From NCBI GenBank assembly GCA_036245805.1, contig BTRK01000006.1:1963613-2027612 (forward strand): DNA of 64,000 bases. The letters are read 5' to 3'. Made by a program: the position numbers and the translations under genes. The notes beneath the pieces were generated by a model. The model did no database searches. It had not been told where the DNA came from and worked only from the letters and a program-made list of their open reading frames with translations. This document shows, piece after piece, positions 15,001-37,801 of the stretch. Position 1 is the stretch's first letter; the number at the start of each line of letters is the position of its first letter. The DNA comes from Pristionchus mayeri (Eukaryota > Nematoda > Chromadorea > Rhabditida > Neodiplogasteridae).

Positions 15001-17008
15001 TGATCTTTGAATTACCGTATGCCAATCAATAATTATTATTGGGGGCAACTACCGTATACCAATAGTTAATTAGCCATGGGTCAACTGTTATTCCGTGGGT
15101 CAGATTTATGACTTTGACCTTTGATCTTTGAATTACCGTATGCCAATCAATAATTATTATTGGGGGCAACTACCGTACACCAATAGATAATTAGGCATGG
15201 GTCAACTGTTATTCCGTGGGTCAGATTTATAACTTTGATCTTTGATCTTTGAATTACCGTATGCCAATCAATAATTAGCATTGGGTCAACTACCGTATAC
15301 AAATAGATAATTAGCCATGGGTCAACTGTTATTCCGTGGGTCAGATTTATGACTTTGATCTTTGATCTTTGAATTACCGTATGCCAATCAATAATTAGCA
15401 TTGGGTCAACTACCGTACACAAATCGATAATTAGCCATGGGTCAACTGTTATTCCGTGGGTCAGATTTATGACTTTGACCTTTGATCTTTGAATTACCGT
15501 ATGCCAATCAATAATTAGCATTGGGTCAACTAATGTATACCAATCGATAATTAGCCGTGGGTCACCTCTTATTCCGTGGGTCAGATTTATGATTTTGATC
15601 TTTGATCTTTGAATTACCGTATGCCAATCAATAATTGGCATTGGGTCAACTACCGTATACCAATCGATAATTAGCCGTGGGTCACCTCTTATTCCGTGGG
15701 TCAGATTTACGATTTTGATCTTTGATCTTTGAATTACCGTATGCCAATCAATAATTAGCATTGGGTCAACTACTGTATACCAATCGATAATTAGCCGTGG
15801 GTCACCTCTTATTCCGTGGGTCAGATTTATGATTTTGATCTTTGATCTTTGAATTACCGTATGCCAATCAATAATTAGCATTGGGTCAACTACCGTATAC
15901 AAATAGATAATTAGCCATGGGTCAACTGTTATTCCGTGGGTCAGATTTATGACTTTGACCTTTGATCTTTGAATTACCGTATGCCAATCAATAATTAGCA
16001 TTGGGTCAACTACCGTATACCAATCGATAATTAGCCATGGGTCAACTGTTATTCCGTGGGTCCTATTTATGACTTTGATCTTTGATCTTTGAATTACCGT
16101 ATGCCAATCAATAATTATTATTGGGGGCAACTACCGTATACCAATAGATAATTAGCCATGGGTCAACTGTTATTCCGTGGGTCAGATTTATGACTTTGAC
16201 CTTTGATCTTTGAATTACCGTATGCCAATCAATAATTATTATTGGGGGCAACTACCGTATACCAATAAATAATTAGCCATGGGTCAACTGTTATTCCGTG
16301 GGTCAGATTTATGACTTTGATCTTTGATCTTTGAATTACCGTATGCCAATCAATAATTAGCATTGGGTCAACTACCGTATACAAATCGATAATTAGCCAT
16401 GGGTCAACTGTTATTCCGTGGGTCAGATTTATGACTTTGACCTTTGATCTTTGAATTACCGTATGCCAATCAATAATTATTATTGGGGGCAACTACCGTA
16501 TACCAATAGATAATTAGCCATGGGTCAACTGTTATTCCGTGGGTCAGATTTATGACTTTGACCTTTGATCTTTGAATTACCGTATGCCAATCAATAATTA
16601 TTATTGGGGGCAACTACCGTATACCAATAGATAATTAGCCATGGGTCAACTGTTATTCCGTGGGTCAGATTTATAACTTTGATCTTTGATCTTTGAATTA
16701 CCGTATGCCAATCAATAATTAGCATTGGGTCAACTACCGTATACAAATAGATAATTAGCCATGGGTCAACTGTTATTCCGTGGGTCAGATTTATGACTTT
16801 GACCTTTGATCTTTGAATTACCGTATGCCAATCAATAATTAGCATTGGGTCAACTACTGTATACCAATCGATAATTAGCCGTGGGTCACCTCTTATTCCG
16901 TGGGTCAGATTTATGATTTTGATCTTTGATCTTTGAATTACCGTATGCCAATCAATAATTAGCATTGGGTCAACTACCGTATACCAATCGATAATTAGCC
17001 ATGGGTCA
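1..17008 (+). repeat. 120/121-bp satellite array, about 141 units, inside the first Helitron
   Basis: Head-to-tail repeat filling the left edge of the window. Two unit types alternate: a 120-bp form containing AGCATTGGGTCAAC and a 121-bp form containing TTATTGGGGGCAAC. The 120-bp form preserves reading frame (40 codons) and the 121-bp form breaks it, so chance open frames of 87, 127, 167 or 207 codons appear on the minus strand; these are not genes. Units differ by a handful of substitutions. Multi-unit blocks recur: a rare ATATCAATAGTT variant at 2,410 returns exactly 8,070 bp later, and a G6 variant occurs near 3,478, 5,647, 7,453 and 11,548. The array stops at ATGGGTCA and continues directly into the 39-bp repeat. 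The same join, inverted, occurs at 30,225, which places the array inside a Helitron. The left end is outside the window. Confidence 0.95.
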
Positions 17009-17191
17009 AAGCTTCTAGAATGTTCCAGAACGTTCGAAAATATTCTAAAGCTTCTAGAATGTTCCAGAAAATTCGAAAATGTTCCAAAGCTTCTAGAATG
17101 TTACAGAAATTTCAAAAATGTTCCAAAGATTCTAGAATGTTCCAGAAAGTTCGATAATGTTCCAAAGCTTCTAGAATGTTCCGGAACATTC
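17009..17191 (+). repeat. 39-bp heat-shock-element repeat, short array (about 4.5 units)
   Basis: Degenerate copies of the 39-bp unit found at 25,785-30,224, here in the opposite orientation. Each copy keeps the core TTCTAGAATGTTCCAGAA or a close variant, which is alternating TTC/GAA blocks at 2-bp spacing, the HSF-1 binding pattern. It lies directly between the 120-bp array and the RepHel gene of the first Helitron. Units here are more diverged than in the long array. Confidence 0.9.
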
Positions 17192-17628
17192 AAATCAGTG
17201 ATTTAAAAGAAATGTAGGCATTTCTGCATAGGTGCGGCAAAGAATATAGAACATTCTAGAAGATCTTTTGAAGCGAGCATGAATAGCAGCAATTTCACAT
17301 TGGACTTTAGCGCGCGCTCCTTCCATCATAACCCGGAAGTTCCTCCTCTCCCGCTGAGCCCTCGTGGCTGAGAGGTTGATGGTTGGAGTTGAACTAATGA
17401 CACGGGGGTTCGAATCCCGCGCGATTAAGGGACCTTTTGCCGATGTTGTAAGGTGTCCTCTTAACGTCAAGAGTTTCGAAACCCTCATATAAAGTTCCAG
17501 AGCGTACTAGATCTTTCTATAATCGATTGTTCGAAACTTCCAGAAAGTTCAGGAAATTTACCATGAAAAGTGATATAAGGAAAGCACTAGACAAGGAACT
17601 CTAACAGTAGTCAATAGTCTACAAAAAC
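17192..17628 (+). other. Helitron leader between HSE array and RepHel gene, with a tRNA-like segment
   Basis: No convincing coding sequence. At 17,365-17,418 there are A-box-like (TGGCTGAGAGG) and B-box (GGTTCGAATCC) sequences at tRNA-like spacing. The flanking 7-nt segments do not pair as an acceptor stem and the T stem has a mismatch, so this is a tRNA-derived relic rather than a working tRNA gene. Any promoter for the RepHel gene would lie here, next to the HSE repeats; no TATA box stands out. Confidence 0.4.
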
Positions 17629-20600
17629 ATGGATCCGTCCACTTCGTCCAACGACGCCCCACCAACCGATGCTCATCTCATAAACCTTCCTCCCTCTCCG
17701 TCCGTATCACAGGAGCCAATCGCCAGCAGAACTTGCTCACGGCTGAGGTGAAAGCTTATTTAATGTTGTTCACTGGAACCGAGATTGTAATTAGCATAAT
17801 AGAGATAGTGAACTTAATTCGTGGTTAGTGCATTCCTAAGTTCATTAACACCACTTTTTACCATAAGTATCTATACTTAGTATTAAATAATTCAGAAACA
17901 CTGCTGAAGCGGAAAGGAGCAGATCACGCCGTGCGAACGAAAATCTGCAGCAGACGGAAACGAGACGCACCGCAGATCAGGAAAGGCAGAGGAAGAGAAG
18001 AGCATCAATGACTGAAGAGGAGAGAGAAGAGGTCAGAGAACGGGATAGAGAACGAGACAGGAGGAGGAGAGAGGAAGAAACGAATGGAAAAGGAGGACAA
18101 AGAAGGATGGATCATAGAGAGAGGATGAAAGCACACAGGAACGAGGAGAGGGAAAGACCGGTGACAGAGCCGAATTATCTCGGCGCAATGGATACCACAT
18201 GCAGCAACTGCGGGGCCCGCTTCTTCTCAGGTACGCCAAGTTTAATATTACCGTTATCCAATGTGACGATGCATTTTGCGTGATTTTCGCCGATCATAGG
18301 AAACGAGATAGTGTGTGCTATGGAGAGAGCGCCTCAGAAATTGCTCAGAAAATCCAGGAGATTCTAGAACATTCCATGATGTTATGAAATATCTCTTTCC
18401 ATTCTACGCTCTCTCCATGTTCTTTCGCTAATTGAAGGAATATTAATGCGGAGCAATTCGATATCTCATTTCTACCGTAATCCCACTGCAGGAGAAGTGA
18501 GTGGAAGCACAGATAAAATCAATCTGTGCTGTAACTTCGGTTTGGCAACCACAATCGAGGACAAATTCTCTGATTTCCCCGACCAAATCCGCACTCTCCT
18601 CCTCGATGATTAACCTCAAGCCAAGAACTTCCAGAAGTTCATTCGGCAGTTTAACTCTGCCTTATCAATGGCTTCCATGGGCGCTCAGCTCGATATCCCG
18701 AGGGGACGTGGCCCATTCTGCTTCCGTATTCACGGGCAGGTGTACCATCTTGCCGGTCCCCTTCATCCAGAACCTGGCCAGAGAACATCTTACGGTCAGA
18801 TCTACATTCTGGATACCGCCCAAGCAGCCAGTGAGAGGCTGGGTAATCCCGCCAATGTGAACTGTGATCCTCAAGTGATGGCTGATCTCAGCGGCCTGAT
18901 ATCAAGGGTTAACCCCTATGCCCAGGCCTACAAAATGCTGGCTGAGGTGGAGGAGAATGAGGAGAGAAATGCAGCCGAAGAAGGCCGAATAGCTGCCCCC
19001 GTCCGCATGATCTTTGATACCTCTACGTCTAAGGATCCCCGTAGATACAATGCGCCCTAAGCAAATGAAGTGGCCGTTGTCTACGTGGGTGAAGACGACG
19101 ATGTGCCTGTCACTCGATCTCTGGCAGTACATCCTAGAGGGGGAGGACTCATGACGATTCGGGATATCGACAAGATCTGCGATCCCCTCACCTATCCCAT
19201 ATTCTTCCCCACGGGAAAGGACGGGTGGCACCCTGAACTAGAGAAGAAGCCATCGGGCAGGAAGAGGACTCGAATCACCCAGAAGGAGTACTACAGCTAC
19301 CTCATGATGGTGCGAGAAGGACAATTCAATCCCATCCACCATGGAAAAGCCCTCTTCCAGCAGTTCGCCGTGGACTCCTGGGTCAAGGTAAGTACATTTT
19401 CGCTTAGAATTCGCTTTACTACCTCAATATTTTTTTCAAACCAAAATCATATTTTTTTCAAACCAAAAAATTTCCGCTCAAACCAAAATCAGCTTCGGAG
19501 CGCCTCCTACCGGGCTGTACAGGAATGCAAAATTAAAATAATTTTCAAAATAGAATTTCTCAGAGTTTGATTCCCATGCTTTGATTTTTCAGGACTATCT
19601 TGCGGGAGATCTGATGTTCCGGGAAAGAGGACCATCCTCCCTTCGACTCATCCGGGTAGTCCTCGAGCGATGACCCAGGACTTCCAAGACGCGATGGCGA
19701 TTGTCTCCAAATACGGCAAGCCCGACATCTTCTTTCCTTTCACGTGCAACCCCGCGTGGAGGGAGATCACCGAGAATCTCGAGCCCGGTCAGACTGCCTC
19801 TGATCGACCTGATCTCATCTCAAGGGTCTTCAAACTAAAGGTGAGTTAAATATTAACTCTCTCTTCTCAATTGACTATCCTAATTTGCGTGTATCAGGTC
19901 GACAGGGTATTCGACGATCTGCTCCATCGCCACAAGCTCGGCCGCGTCATTGCCTATATCGCAGTGTTCGAGTGGCAGAAGAGAGGTCTCCCTCACGTTC
20001 ACATCCTCCTCATCATGAGTGAGGACACAAAGCCGCGCACTCCCGACGACGTCGACAGGTTAGTCCAAGCGGAGATCCCTGATCCCGAGACGGACCCGGA
20101 GCTGTATCACATCGTCACCACGAACATGCTCCACCGACCTTGCGGTGCACTCAATCCAGAGTCACCATGCATGAGAGATGGGCAATGCTCCAAACGCTTC
20201 CCCAAAGAGTTCCGGGACAGTACAAATCTCGATGTCGACGGATACCCTCAGTACCGTAGGAGGGATGACGGGAGTGTAGTCGAGTACGGAGGCCATAACC
20301 TCGACAACCGTCACATCGTGCCCTACAATGTGTACTTCCTGCTGACATACAATGCGCACGCCAATGTCGAAATCTGCGCATTTATCGAGGCAGTGAAGTA
20401 TCTATTCAAGTACGTCTACAAAGGGCCCGATCGCGCCTCTCTCAGCCTCTTCCGTACCGGACAGAGGGACGGGGACGGAGTCATCGTTGATGAAATCCGT
20501 GCCCATCTTGATGCCCGATATGTGTGCGCCCCAGAGGCAATCCATCACATCTTCGGCTTCAAGAACGAAAGGAAATCGGACACTGTGTACCGCTTGGCCG

Positions 20601-22869
20601 TTCTCGAACCGAATTTCCAAGAGGTCACCTTCGACCCCAACGAGCCTCCTGAGCAGCTTCGAGCTAGGGCTGCCAAAGATACTACTCTCACAGCATGGTT
20701 CAAGTTGAACAAGGAGTCTGCAGAGACTATCGATAGTGGCACCATCCCTCCCTCCTTCGTCGATTCTCGCCAATTCTTCTACTTCGACCTCCCCACTCGC
20801 TTCACTTTCACTAAGCAGAACGGCCAATGGAGTGAGCGAAAGAGTGGAACTAGACAGATAGGACGCATGTATACGGTCCCTCCCCACGATACCGAGAGAT
20901 TCAACCTCCGTATGCTCCTCCTCAACATCAAGGGACCGATTTCATTCGATGATCTCCGTACTGTCTCGGATTCCAACGGAGTGCCAGTGACCTACCCCAC
21001 TTTCGGAGAAGCAGCAAAGGCTCACGGCCTTCTTAAGGACGACAGTGAGTATCTCCAGTGTCTAAAGGAATGGGCTGGCCACTCAGTCCCCGCTGCTCTC
21101 CGATCCGCCTTCACTGCCATTCTTCTTTTCAATGAGGTCCACGACCCACAGGCACTCTGGGAAGCAATGAAAAGGGATCTCAGTGAGGATTACCGTCATA
21201 TGGGAGCAGGAGAGGAGGAGGCTGAGGCACTCGCCTACTTCGATATTGCTGATCGATTCCGAAGGTGATTCTGCATATTGATAACTTTGCATGAACAAAT
21301 ATAAAATTCTCTCTTTCAGGGCAGGAAACGATTTCTCCAGATTCGTTCCTGAGCCAGCCGTCCGCCCTCCACTCAGAAACCTCAACCTTGCCAATCCCGC
21401 TTATTGTGCTGCGGAAGGCGCGAGACTCTACGCGACTCTGAACCCTCAGCAACAAGCCGCTGCTGACGCGATTCTGGGAGTGTTGGAGGATGCCTCTCTC
21501 CCCCCCGTCTCTTTCACCTTGACGGACCGGGTGGAAGCGGGAAGACGTACCTCTACACCACACTCTACAACATCTTTGTCGGAAATGGACTTAAGGTGAG
21601 ATTTTTGCATCTACATTTTCAGTTCAATATAATCTTCATGTCTAGGTTGTCTGCACTGCCTGGACAGGAATCGCAGCCAATCTTCTCCCAGGCGGTCGAA
21701 CATCCGCTTCTCTCTTCAAGCTCAATATCAGCAATCGGTGCGAGTCCTCCAACCATAGAAGACAAGAACAGGACGCCAAGGAACTTGCCGAAAATGACGT
21801 CATCATCTGGGACGAATCGTCGATGATCCCAAAGGTAAGATTCCCTCTATTTACTTATCACTTAAAGTATACAATCCCCATTCTTCCAGGCGGCGCTGAA
21901 CACAGCCGATGCTGTTCTCAGGGACATCACCCAGATCGATCGACCATTTGGAGGGAAACTAATCATTCTCGGTGGAGACTTCCGCCAGATTCTCCCGGTG
22001 GTGGAGAAGGGAACGAGAGCCGATCAAGTCGATGCGTGCATCAAGAGATCTCCTCTCTGGAGTCAGTTCCGATCCCTCACTCTCATCTCAAACATAAGAG
22101 TCACTTCGGGAGATACCGAATGGATTGAATTCCTCCTCAAGATGGGCGACGGATCTGCGAATGATGCTGAGTCAAAGGTGACTCTTCCCCTCTCGAACAT
22201 GTGCGATGGAAACATCGTCGAAAAAGTGTTCGGGGAAGTAGTCGACCCTTCCACTGACCCTTGCGAGAAGGTCATTCTGACCCCTAAGAATGTGGATGTG
22301 ACACGTCTGAATGACGATGTACATGGGCGGATGCTTGGGGAAGAGAGGATCTATCTCTCGCGAGATGAGGTCGTATCTGATGAACCATCCGATCACACCA
22401 CATACCCCACTGAGTTCCTCAATAAGATGTCTCCCTCTACTCTCCCTCCCCACACTCTCAAGCTGAAGAAGGGCTCTATTGTCATGCTGCAGAGGAATCT
22501 AGATGTTTCTGCCGGCCTGTGCAATGGTACCCGACTTATCGTAGAGCATCTAGGACCCCGCTCCCTCGGTTGTCGATTCGCATGTGGCGACCGAAAGGGA
22601 GAATTCGCTGTCATTCCCCGTATCGATTGTTATCATGATAAGAACCTTTCCTTCAAAGTACTCAATTCCCCGTTAGCCATTCGTATGCCCTCTCCATTAA
22701 CAAGTCCCAGGGTCAGTCCTTCTCTAACATTGGCCTCTGGATCCCTTCGGATGTATTCTCTCACGGTCAATTATACGTTGCTCTTTCTCGAGTTCGTTCA
22801 AAGGAAGGTTTAATTGTTCAAGCTGATTCTAATCGACAGACAAACATTGTATTCGAAGAAGTTCTCTGA
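17629..22869 (+). pseudogene. Helitron RepHel (HUH Rep plus Pif1-type helicase), inactivated
   Basis: Multi-exon Helitron transposase, inferred exons 17629-17747, 17896-18230, 18492-19387, 19593-19840, 19898-21264, 21320-21595, 21646-21834 and 21890-22869. The product would nick and replicate the element by rolling circle. The N-terminus has the Arg/Glu-rich segment and a zinc-finger-like CSNCGA motif. The Rep domain has the HUH motif GLPHVHILL (about 19,990) and the paired tyrosines in KYLFKYVYKG (about 20,400). The helicase has Walker A GPGGSGKTY (about 21,525) and Walker B VIIWDESSM (about 21,805), and ends with INKSQGQSF and [10 protein letters not shown]. Lesions: in-frame TAA at 18,611 and 19,058; about 30 residues missing and a frame change between exons 3 and 4; a one-base shift at a C7 run (21,500-21,506) just before Walker A; another shift near 22,655. 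The stop overlaps an AATAAA signal at 22,869. Recognition is secure; activity is unlikely. Confidence 0.93.
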
Positions 22870-22956
22870 ATAAATTGCGAAAGAATAAATCGATGAGTTG
22901 AGAAACCTATGGGGACACTTGAAAGCTAGCCAACTAAGAAAACGACCCGGCGCACG

Positions 22957-22996
22957 CCAGTCGATTGCGCGCGCCGTGGCGCGCGCAATCGGCTGG
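22957..22996 (+). other. Helitron 3' terminal palindrome
   Basis: Starts CCAGTCGATTGCGCGCG, has a CCGTGG loop, and returns through CGCGCGCAATCGGCTGG. Only one position is not a Watson-Crick pair (a G-T wobble). It lies 87 bp after the RepHel stop codon. Helitrons use such a hairpin close to the 3' end as the termination signal of rolling-circle transfer. The matching copy is at 24,784-24,822 on the other strand. Confidence 0.85.
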
Positions 22997-23351
22997 TTCA
23001 AAATAATTGAGCGAATAATCTGAAAGTATCGCCTGAAAGTATTGGGCAGCTTTTTATTTTCGTTAGAGTTTTGAACCACTCCATGTATTTGGCTCAAAGT
23101 TTAATTAGGGTTAACAAATCTAATGGGGAACAATCCGCTTTTATTGCGAACTTATGTAAATTTCTCACTATTGCGTAGTGCTTGTTATGATAAACCTTTT
23201 CTTTTTTTGCTTACAAATACTCGCTGATTAGCAAACTATTCTCCGTTGTACATTAGCCATGTTCGTTAGGAAATATTTCGTGGTCTTACGTTTCTCTTTC
23301 TTGCTCTACTCTCTCGATTTTATATTTTTTTAAAGCTATATCGATAAAAAC
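22997..23351. other. Intronic or flanking DNA between Helitron 3' end and gene A exon
   Basis: About 355 bp with no recognised feature. On the sense strand of gene A it follows exon 23,352-23,426. The two 3' exons seen in paralogs B and C are not found here, so they would have to lie to the left of the first Helitron, outside the window, or be lost. Confidence 0.4.
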
Positions 23352-34757
<11,406 letters not shown>

Positions 34758-36475
34758 CAGTGATGAAAGATCAGAAAATGTTTAGTTCAAAGAGCAGTAC
34801 CATCAGGAAGGACACTGGGGAGGGCATCGAGTGGGTAGTGAGGAGAGCGAGGAGAAAATCGAGCAGCGACCACTCGAGAGAAGCGAGAAGGACGAGAATG
34901 AGTGGTTGATCGATCTGTTTATGAAGATTGCGGATTCATTTAATTAACTTTCGAGGGAATCGAAGTTAGTGGAGGATCGAATGGTTTAATGGGTGTTGAG
35001 CCAGGATACCTTTCAGATTCGAAAAATACGGATCAGCATGTAAACATGTGTGAGTGACTATCTGAGAGAACTAGCCTTGTGCCGTACAACGAAAAATAAA
35101 GTGCCGATTTTCAGATGACCTTAGGGATAACTTTTTCACGTTGAATTGGAAAATCGACCTTATAAAGCCGTATCTCTGATCCCTCATTTCCTGTGTCGCG
35201 TTGCCTCTGGGTAGTCGATTTTTTGTATCTTTTTAACGGCTCATCCAAATTCCCATAAAGAACCCCTAAAATCAGCATTTTATTTTTTGTTGTACGGCCT
35301 ATAGGCGAAATTGCTCAGCTATCTCAGATAGCCACTCATATGCTCCCCTATAGAGCAAGTTAATTTCGAATTATGATTATTCACACATGGCTGCTACATA
35401 TTTCATAATTATTTGCAATGTTTTTTTTTACGTTGAGTCATGTAAATATGTATTTTCCGTCGACATTTTTCTACGCCCAAGGCGCTACCAAACCATGAAA
35501 AAAAATGATTGCATGTTCTCTTGAGTCGTTGAAGGTGAGATGCCTAAATAAGGTCTAAATAATCGAATGCTTTGGGCATAGCGAACGACATCGGGAAGTA
35601 GGTAATACCATTGTGAGGTTCGAACTGGGGAGGAATGGAATCCGGAGGTGCTGGTAGTACGTTCGATATTAATGTCGACGATACAGTTTCGCTCTCGTTA
35701 ATTTTTGTAAAGGCAGAAAGCTGAATCGAATGATGACATATTCGAATCAGCTTTAATCATATGAGTCACAAAAATAGCACATGACTCTCCTCTCAGTACG
35801 TTGGCACAGGTCGAGATTATCCATGTTATATGATAAGAGTGTAGAGAAGGAGGGTATGTGTTGGGTTAAAATACATTGCGAATCTTTTCGAGAGCCTCAA
35901 CGTCAGATATCTAGTGAGAATTCCAAAAGGAGATGGTCAGTTAAAGAAGGAGTAACACGAAAAATTAGTTCAATTAACCACTATGTGTATGCTATTGAAG
36001 CGGGCAGCCCGATAATGAATCATTTTATCCGAAGTTTCACAGACAGCTCTGAGGCTATTTACATACGCGCAGGGATGTGGCTAGTTCGTTTATGTTGCAC
36101 TTGCTCTACATAATTTTCGCCTCGTTCTTGGGGTAATTTGGCTACAGTTTCCCAGTGCGAGCGCAATATCTTCGTGGTGGGACTCCCTAGCATCCATTCG
36201 TGTTACCCCTTCTTTAAGAAGGGACGGGCATAGGCTTTGCAATTGCGAAAAAAAGATGGTGGGAAAGTTGAATGGGAGTGGTTCGAAGAGAAGGAATAAC
36301 CTAGAAATGTCTTTCTGAGCACAGGATTTAACAAAACAAGATTTTTGGTAAAATCTGTGTTGGACACCTAGGTCACGGACATCATTCTCGAAGGCTAACT
36401 GAATGGAATACAAATTATAACAAGGGAAAGGTGTTTGCATTTGGATCGAATGTATCGAATTTATCTGTGAATGGT
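34758..36475. other. Mostly unassigned DNA upstream of gene A and downstream of copy B
   Basis: A minus-strand stretch at about 34,800-34,906 stays open and could be another gene A exon ending at a GTACTG donor, but no homologous copy is available to confirm it. The rest (35,000-36,475) has only short open frames without splice support. Nothing else recognised. Confidence 0.35.
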
Positions 36476-37159
36476 CTATTTGGCGTTCATGTCAATGCAG
36501 TTCTTCAGCGAATTCGATCTGAGATCATCTGCAGCTCCTGCAGATTCATGATGCCAGACTTCTGCAGGGCGATCGTCGAGAGACGAACGAGGGAGGGCAC
36601 TCTGAACACATCGTTGTGCTAATCTAAAGAAAGCGTTTATCTTCATTTTAGCTTTGTTTGGTCCCTATACCGCGAAAACATTCATAAAAAACTAAGATCA
36701 TGAATGAATCAACGACGAATGAATCACGTGCATTCTGATAGATCGCAGGTGGCCTTTTACAAAATGTTCAACATGATTCAATCTCAAAACCAATTTTGTG
36801 GTAGATGCCCCTTAGGTCGCATAACTTAATGCGAAGACAGAATTCCGGAAATCTCAAAACTGCCTAAAATACGGCTCCGGCCAGTTTGAAAATTTAAAAA
36901 TACTTCACAAAATCACATTTTTCACCAAATTTCTCAAATTTTATGATTTTGTGAATTTTTGAAATCTTCGGTTTGTTCAATGGAAATTGTTATAAATAAG
37001 TCAGTAAACATTGAAAACTGAGAGGAAATATATCACCGAGCGATAATTAGTTAATGGTATGAACAGTGTCGACGTCTAGACCATTTGTCTGGAGAGAAAT
37101 CGTCTAGACGAAAATGAGGGAGATGAGACAACCTCATTCTCCCCTCTCATTTCGGGGGA

Positions 37160-37215
37160 GACCGGCTCGAGGCTCGATTAGCGTTGCGGGTTCGACTCCC
37201 GCGCGGTACAGAGTT
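37160..37215 (+). other. tRNA-like 3' half
   Basis: GCGGGTTCGACTCCCGC forms a perfect 5-bp T-arm with a 7-nt loop and B-box sequence. No matching A box or acceptor stem could be assembled. Probably a tRNA-derived fragment inside inserted DNA of copy B. Confidence 0.3.
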
Positions 37216-37253
37216 TTTGATGATTTTGTATCTCTTTGGTAACGACCTACCCA

Positions 37254-37801
37254 GTGCCCTGGGAGTGTTCGCGCATGATTTTATGGTACTTTGGATCGAA
37301 TTGAGCGAAGTTTAGCGAGGTCGTGATTGTTGTGCAAACCGGAATCCAGAAAATATCACATTCTGTGAATAAAATTAAGAAGGATGATATTGGCTTCCCA
37401 GTGCACACTTGCGGGTCATAACCTCCCGCTTGGCCTTTAGAAGAACGTTGAGAGCAGTGGTCGAAAAGTAGGTCCAAAATGGAATAACGTGCCCGGTTTT
37501 TGCAGTTCGAAACAATTCAAAAGTAGAAAACATACCCATTTTTTTAGTATTTTTGTTATAATTTTAACAAAACGTGCCCATTTCCAACGACTTCATATAA
37601 GAATATTAGAAATGTGCCCACTTTTTACAATTTTTGTGACCTACCCTTTCGACCACTGGTTGAGAGAATTTGCCCTGGGTCATTTATGAATCATTTTCTT
37701 AATTCATAACGATTTCTCGTACTGACATCAAGGTTGAATGAAACAGCGCTCAATTCGATCCAAAGTCATCCTAAAATCATGCATGAGCACTCCCAGGGCA
37801 C
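37254..37801. mobile_element. Fold-back element with GTGCCCTGGGAGTG ends
   Basis: Inverted ends of about 50 bp: GTGCCCTGGGAGTGTTCGCG at the left and its diverged complement at the right, both including GGATCGAATTGAGCG. Length 548 bp, no coding capacity. It lies in DNA present in copy B but absent from the matching place in copy C. Confidence 0.65.

Larger units (their letters stand above)
17009..22996 (+). mobile_element. Autonomous-type Helitron, 3' portion (5' end beyond the window)
   Basis: Order on the plus strand: 120-bp satellite (whose left end is off the window), HSE repeats, RepHel gene, then a 40-bp terminal palindrome ending CTGG and followed by T. Helitrons end in a hairpin plus CTRR and insert between A and T, so 22,996 is the 3' terminus. 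The coordinates here exclude the satellite; with it the element is at least 23 kb. The second Helitron at 24,784-30,749 has the same order of parts on the opposite strand, which supports including the satellite. The gene is broken, so movement would need a transposase from elsewhere. Confidence 0.8.

Noticed and set aside
86..16965. Dozens of minus-strand open frames with a 40-residue repeat
   Set aside because: They exist only because the 120-bp unit is 40 codons long; each ends where a 121-bp unit shifts the frame. No start context, splice sites or domain.
1..17008. CRISPR-like array
   Set aside because: Units are contiguous with no distinct spacers, and the locus is eukaryotic.
17358..17427. 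Functional tRNA gene
   Set aside because: A and B boxes are present but the acceptor segments do not pair and the T stem is mismatched.
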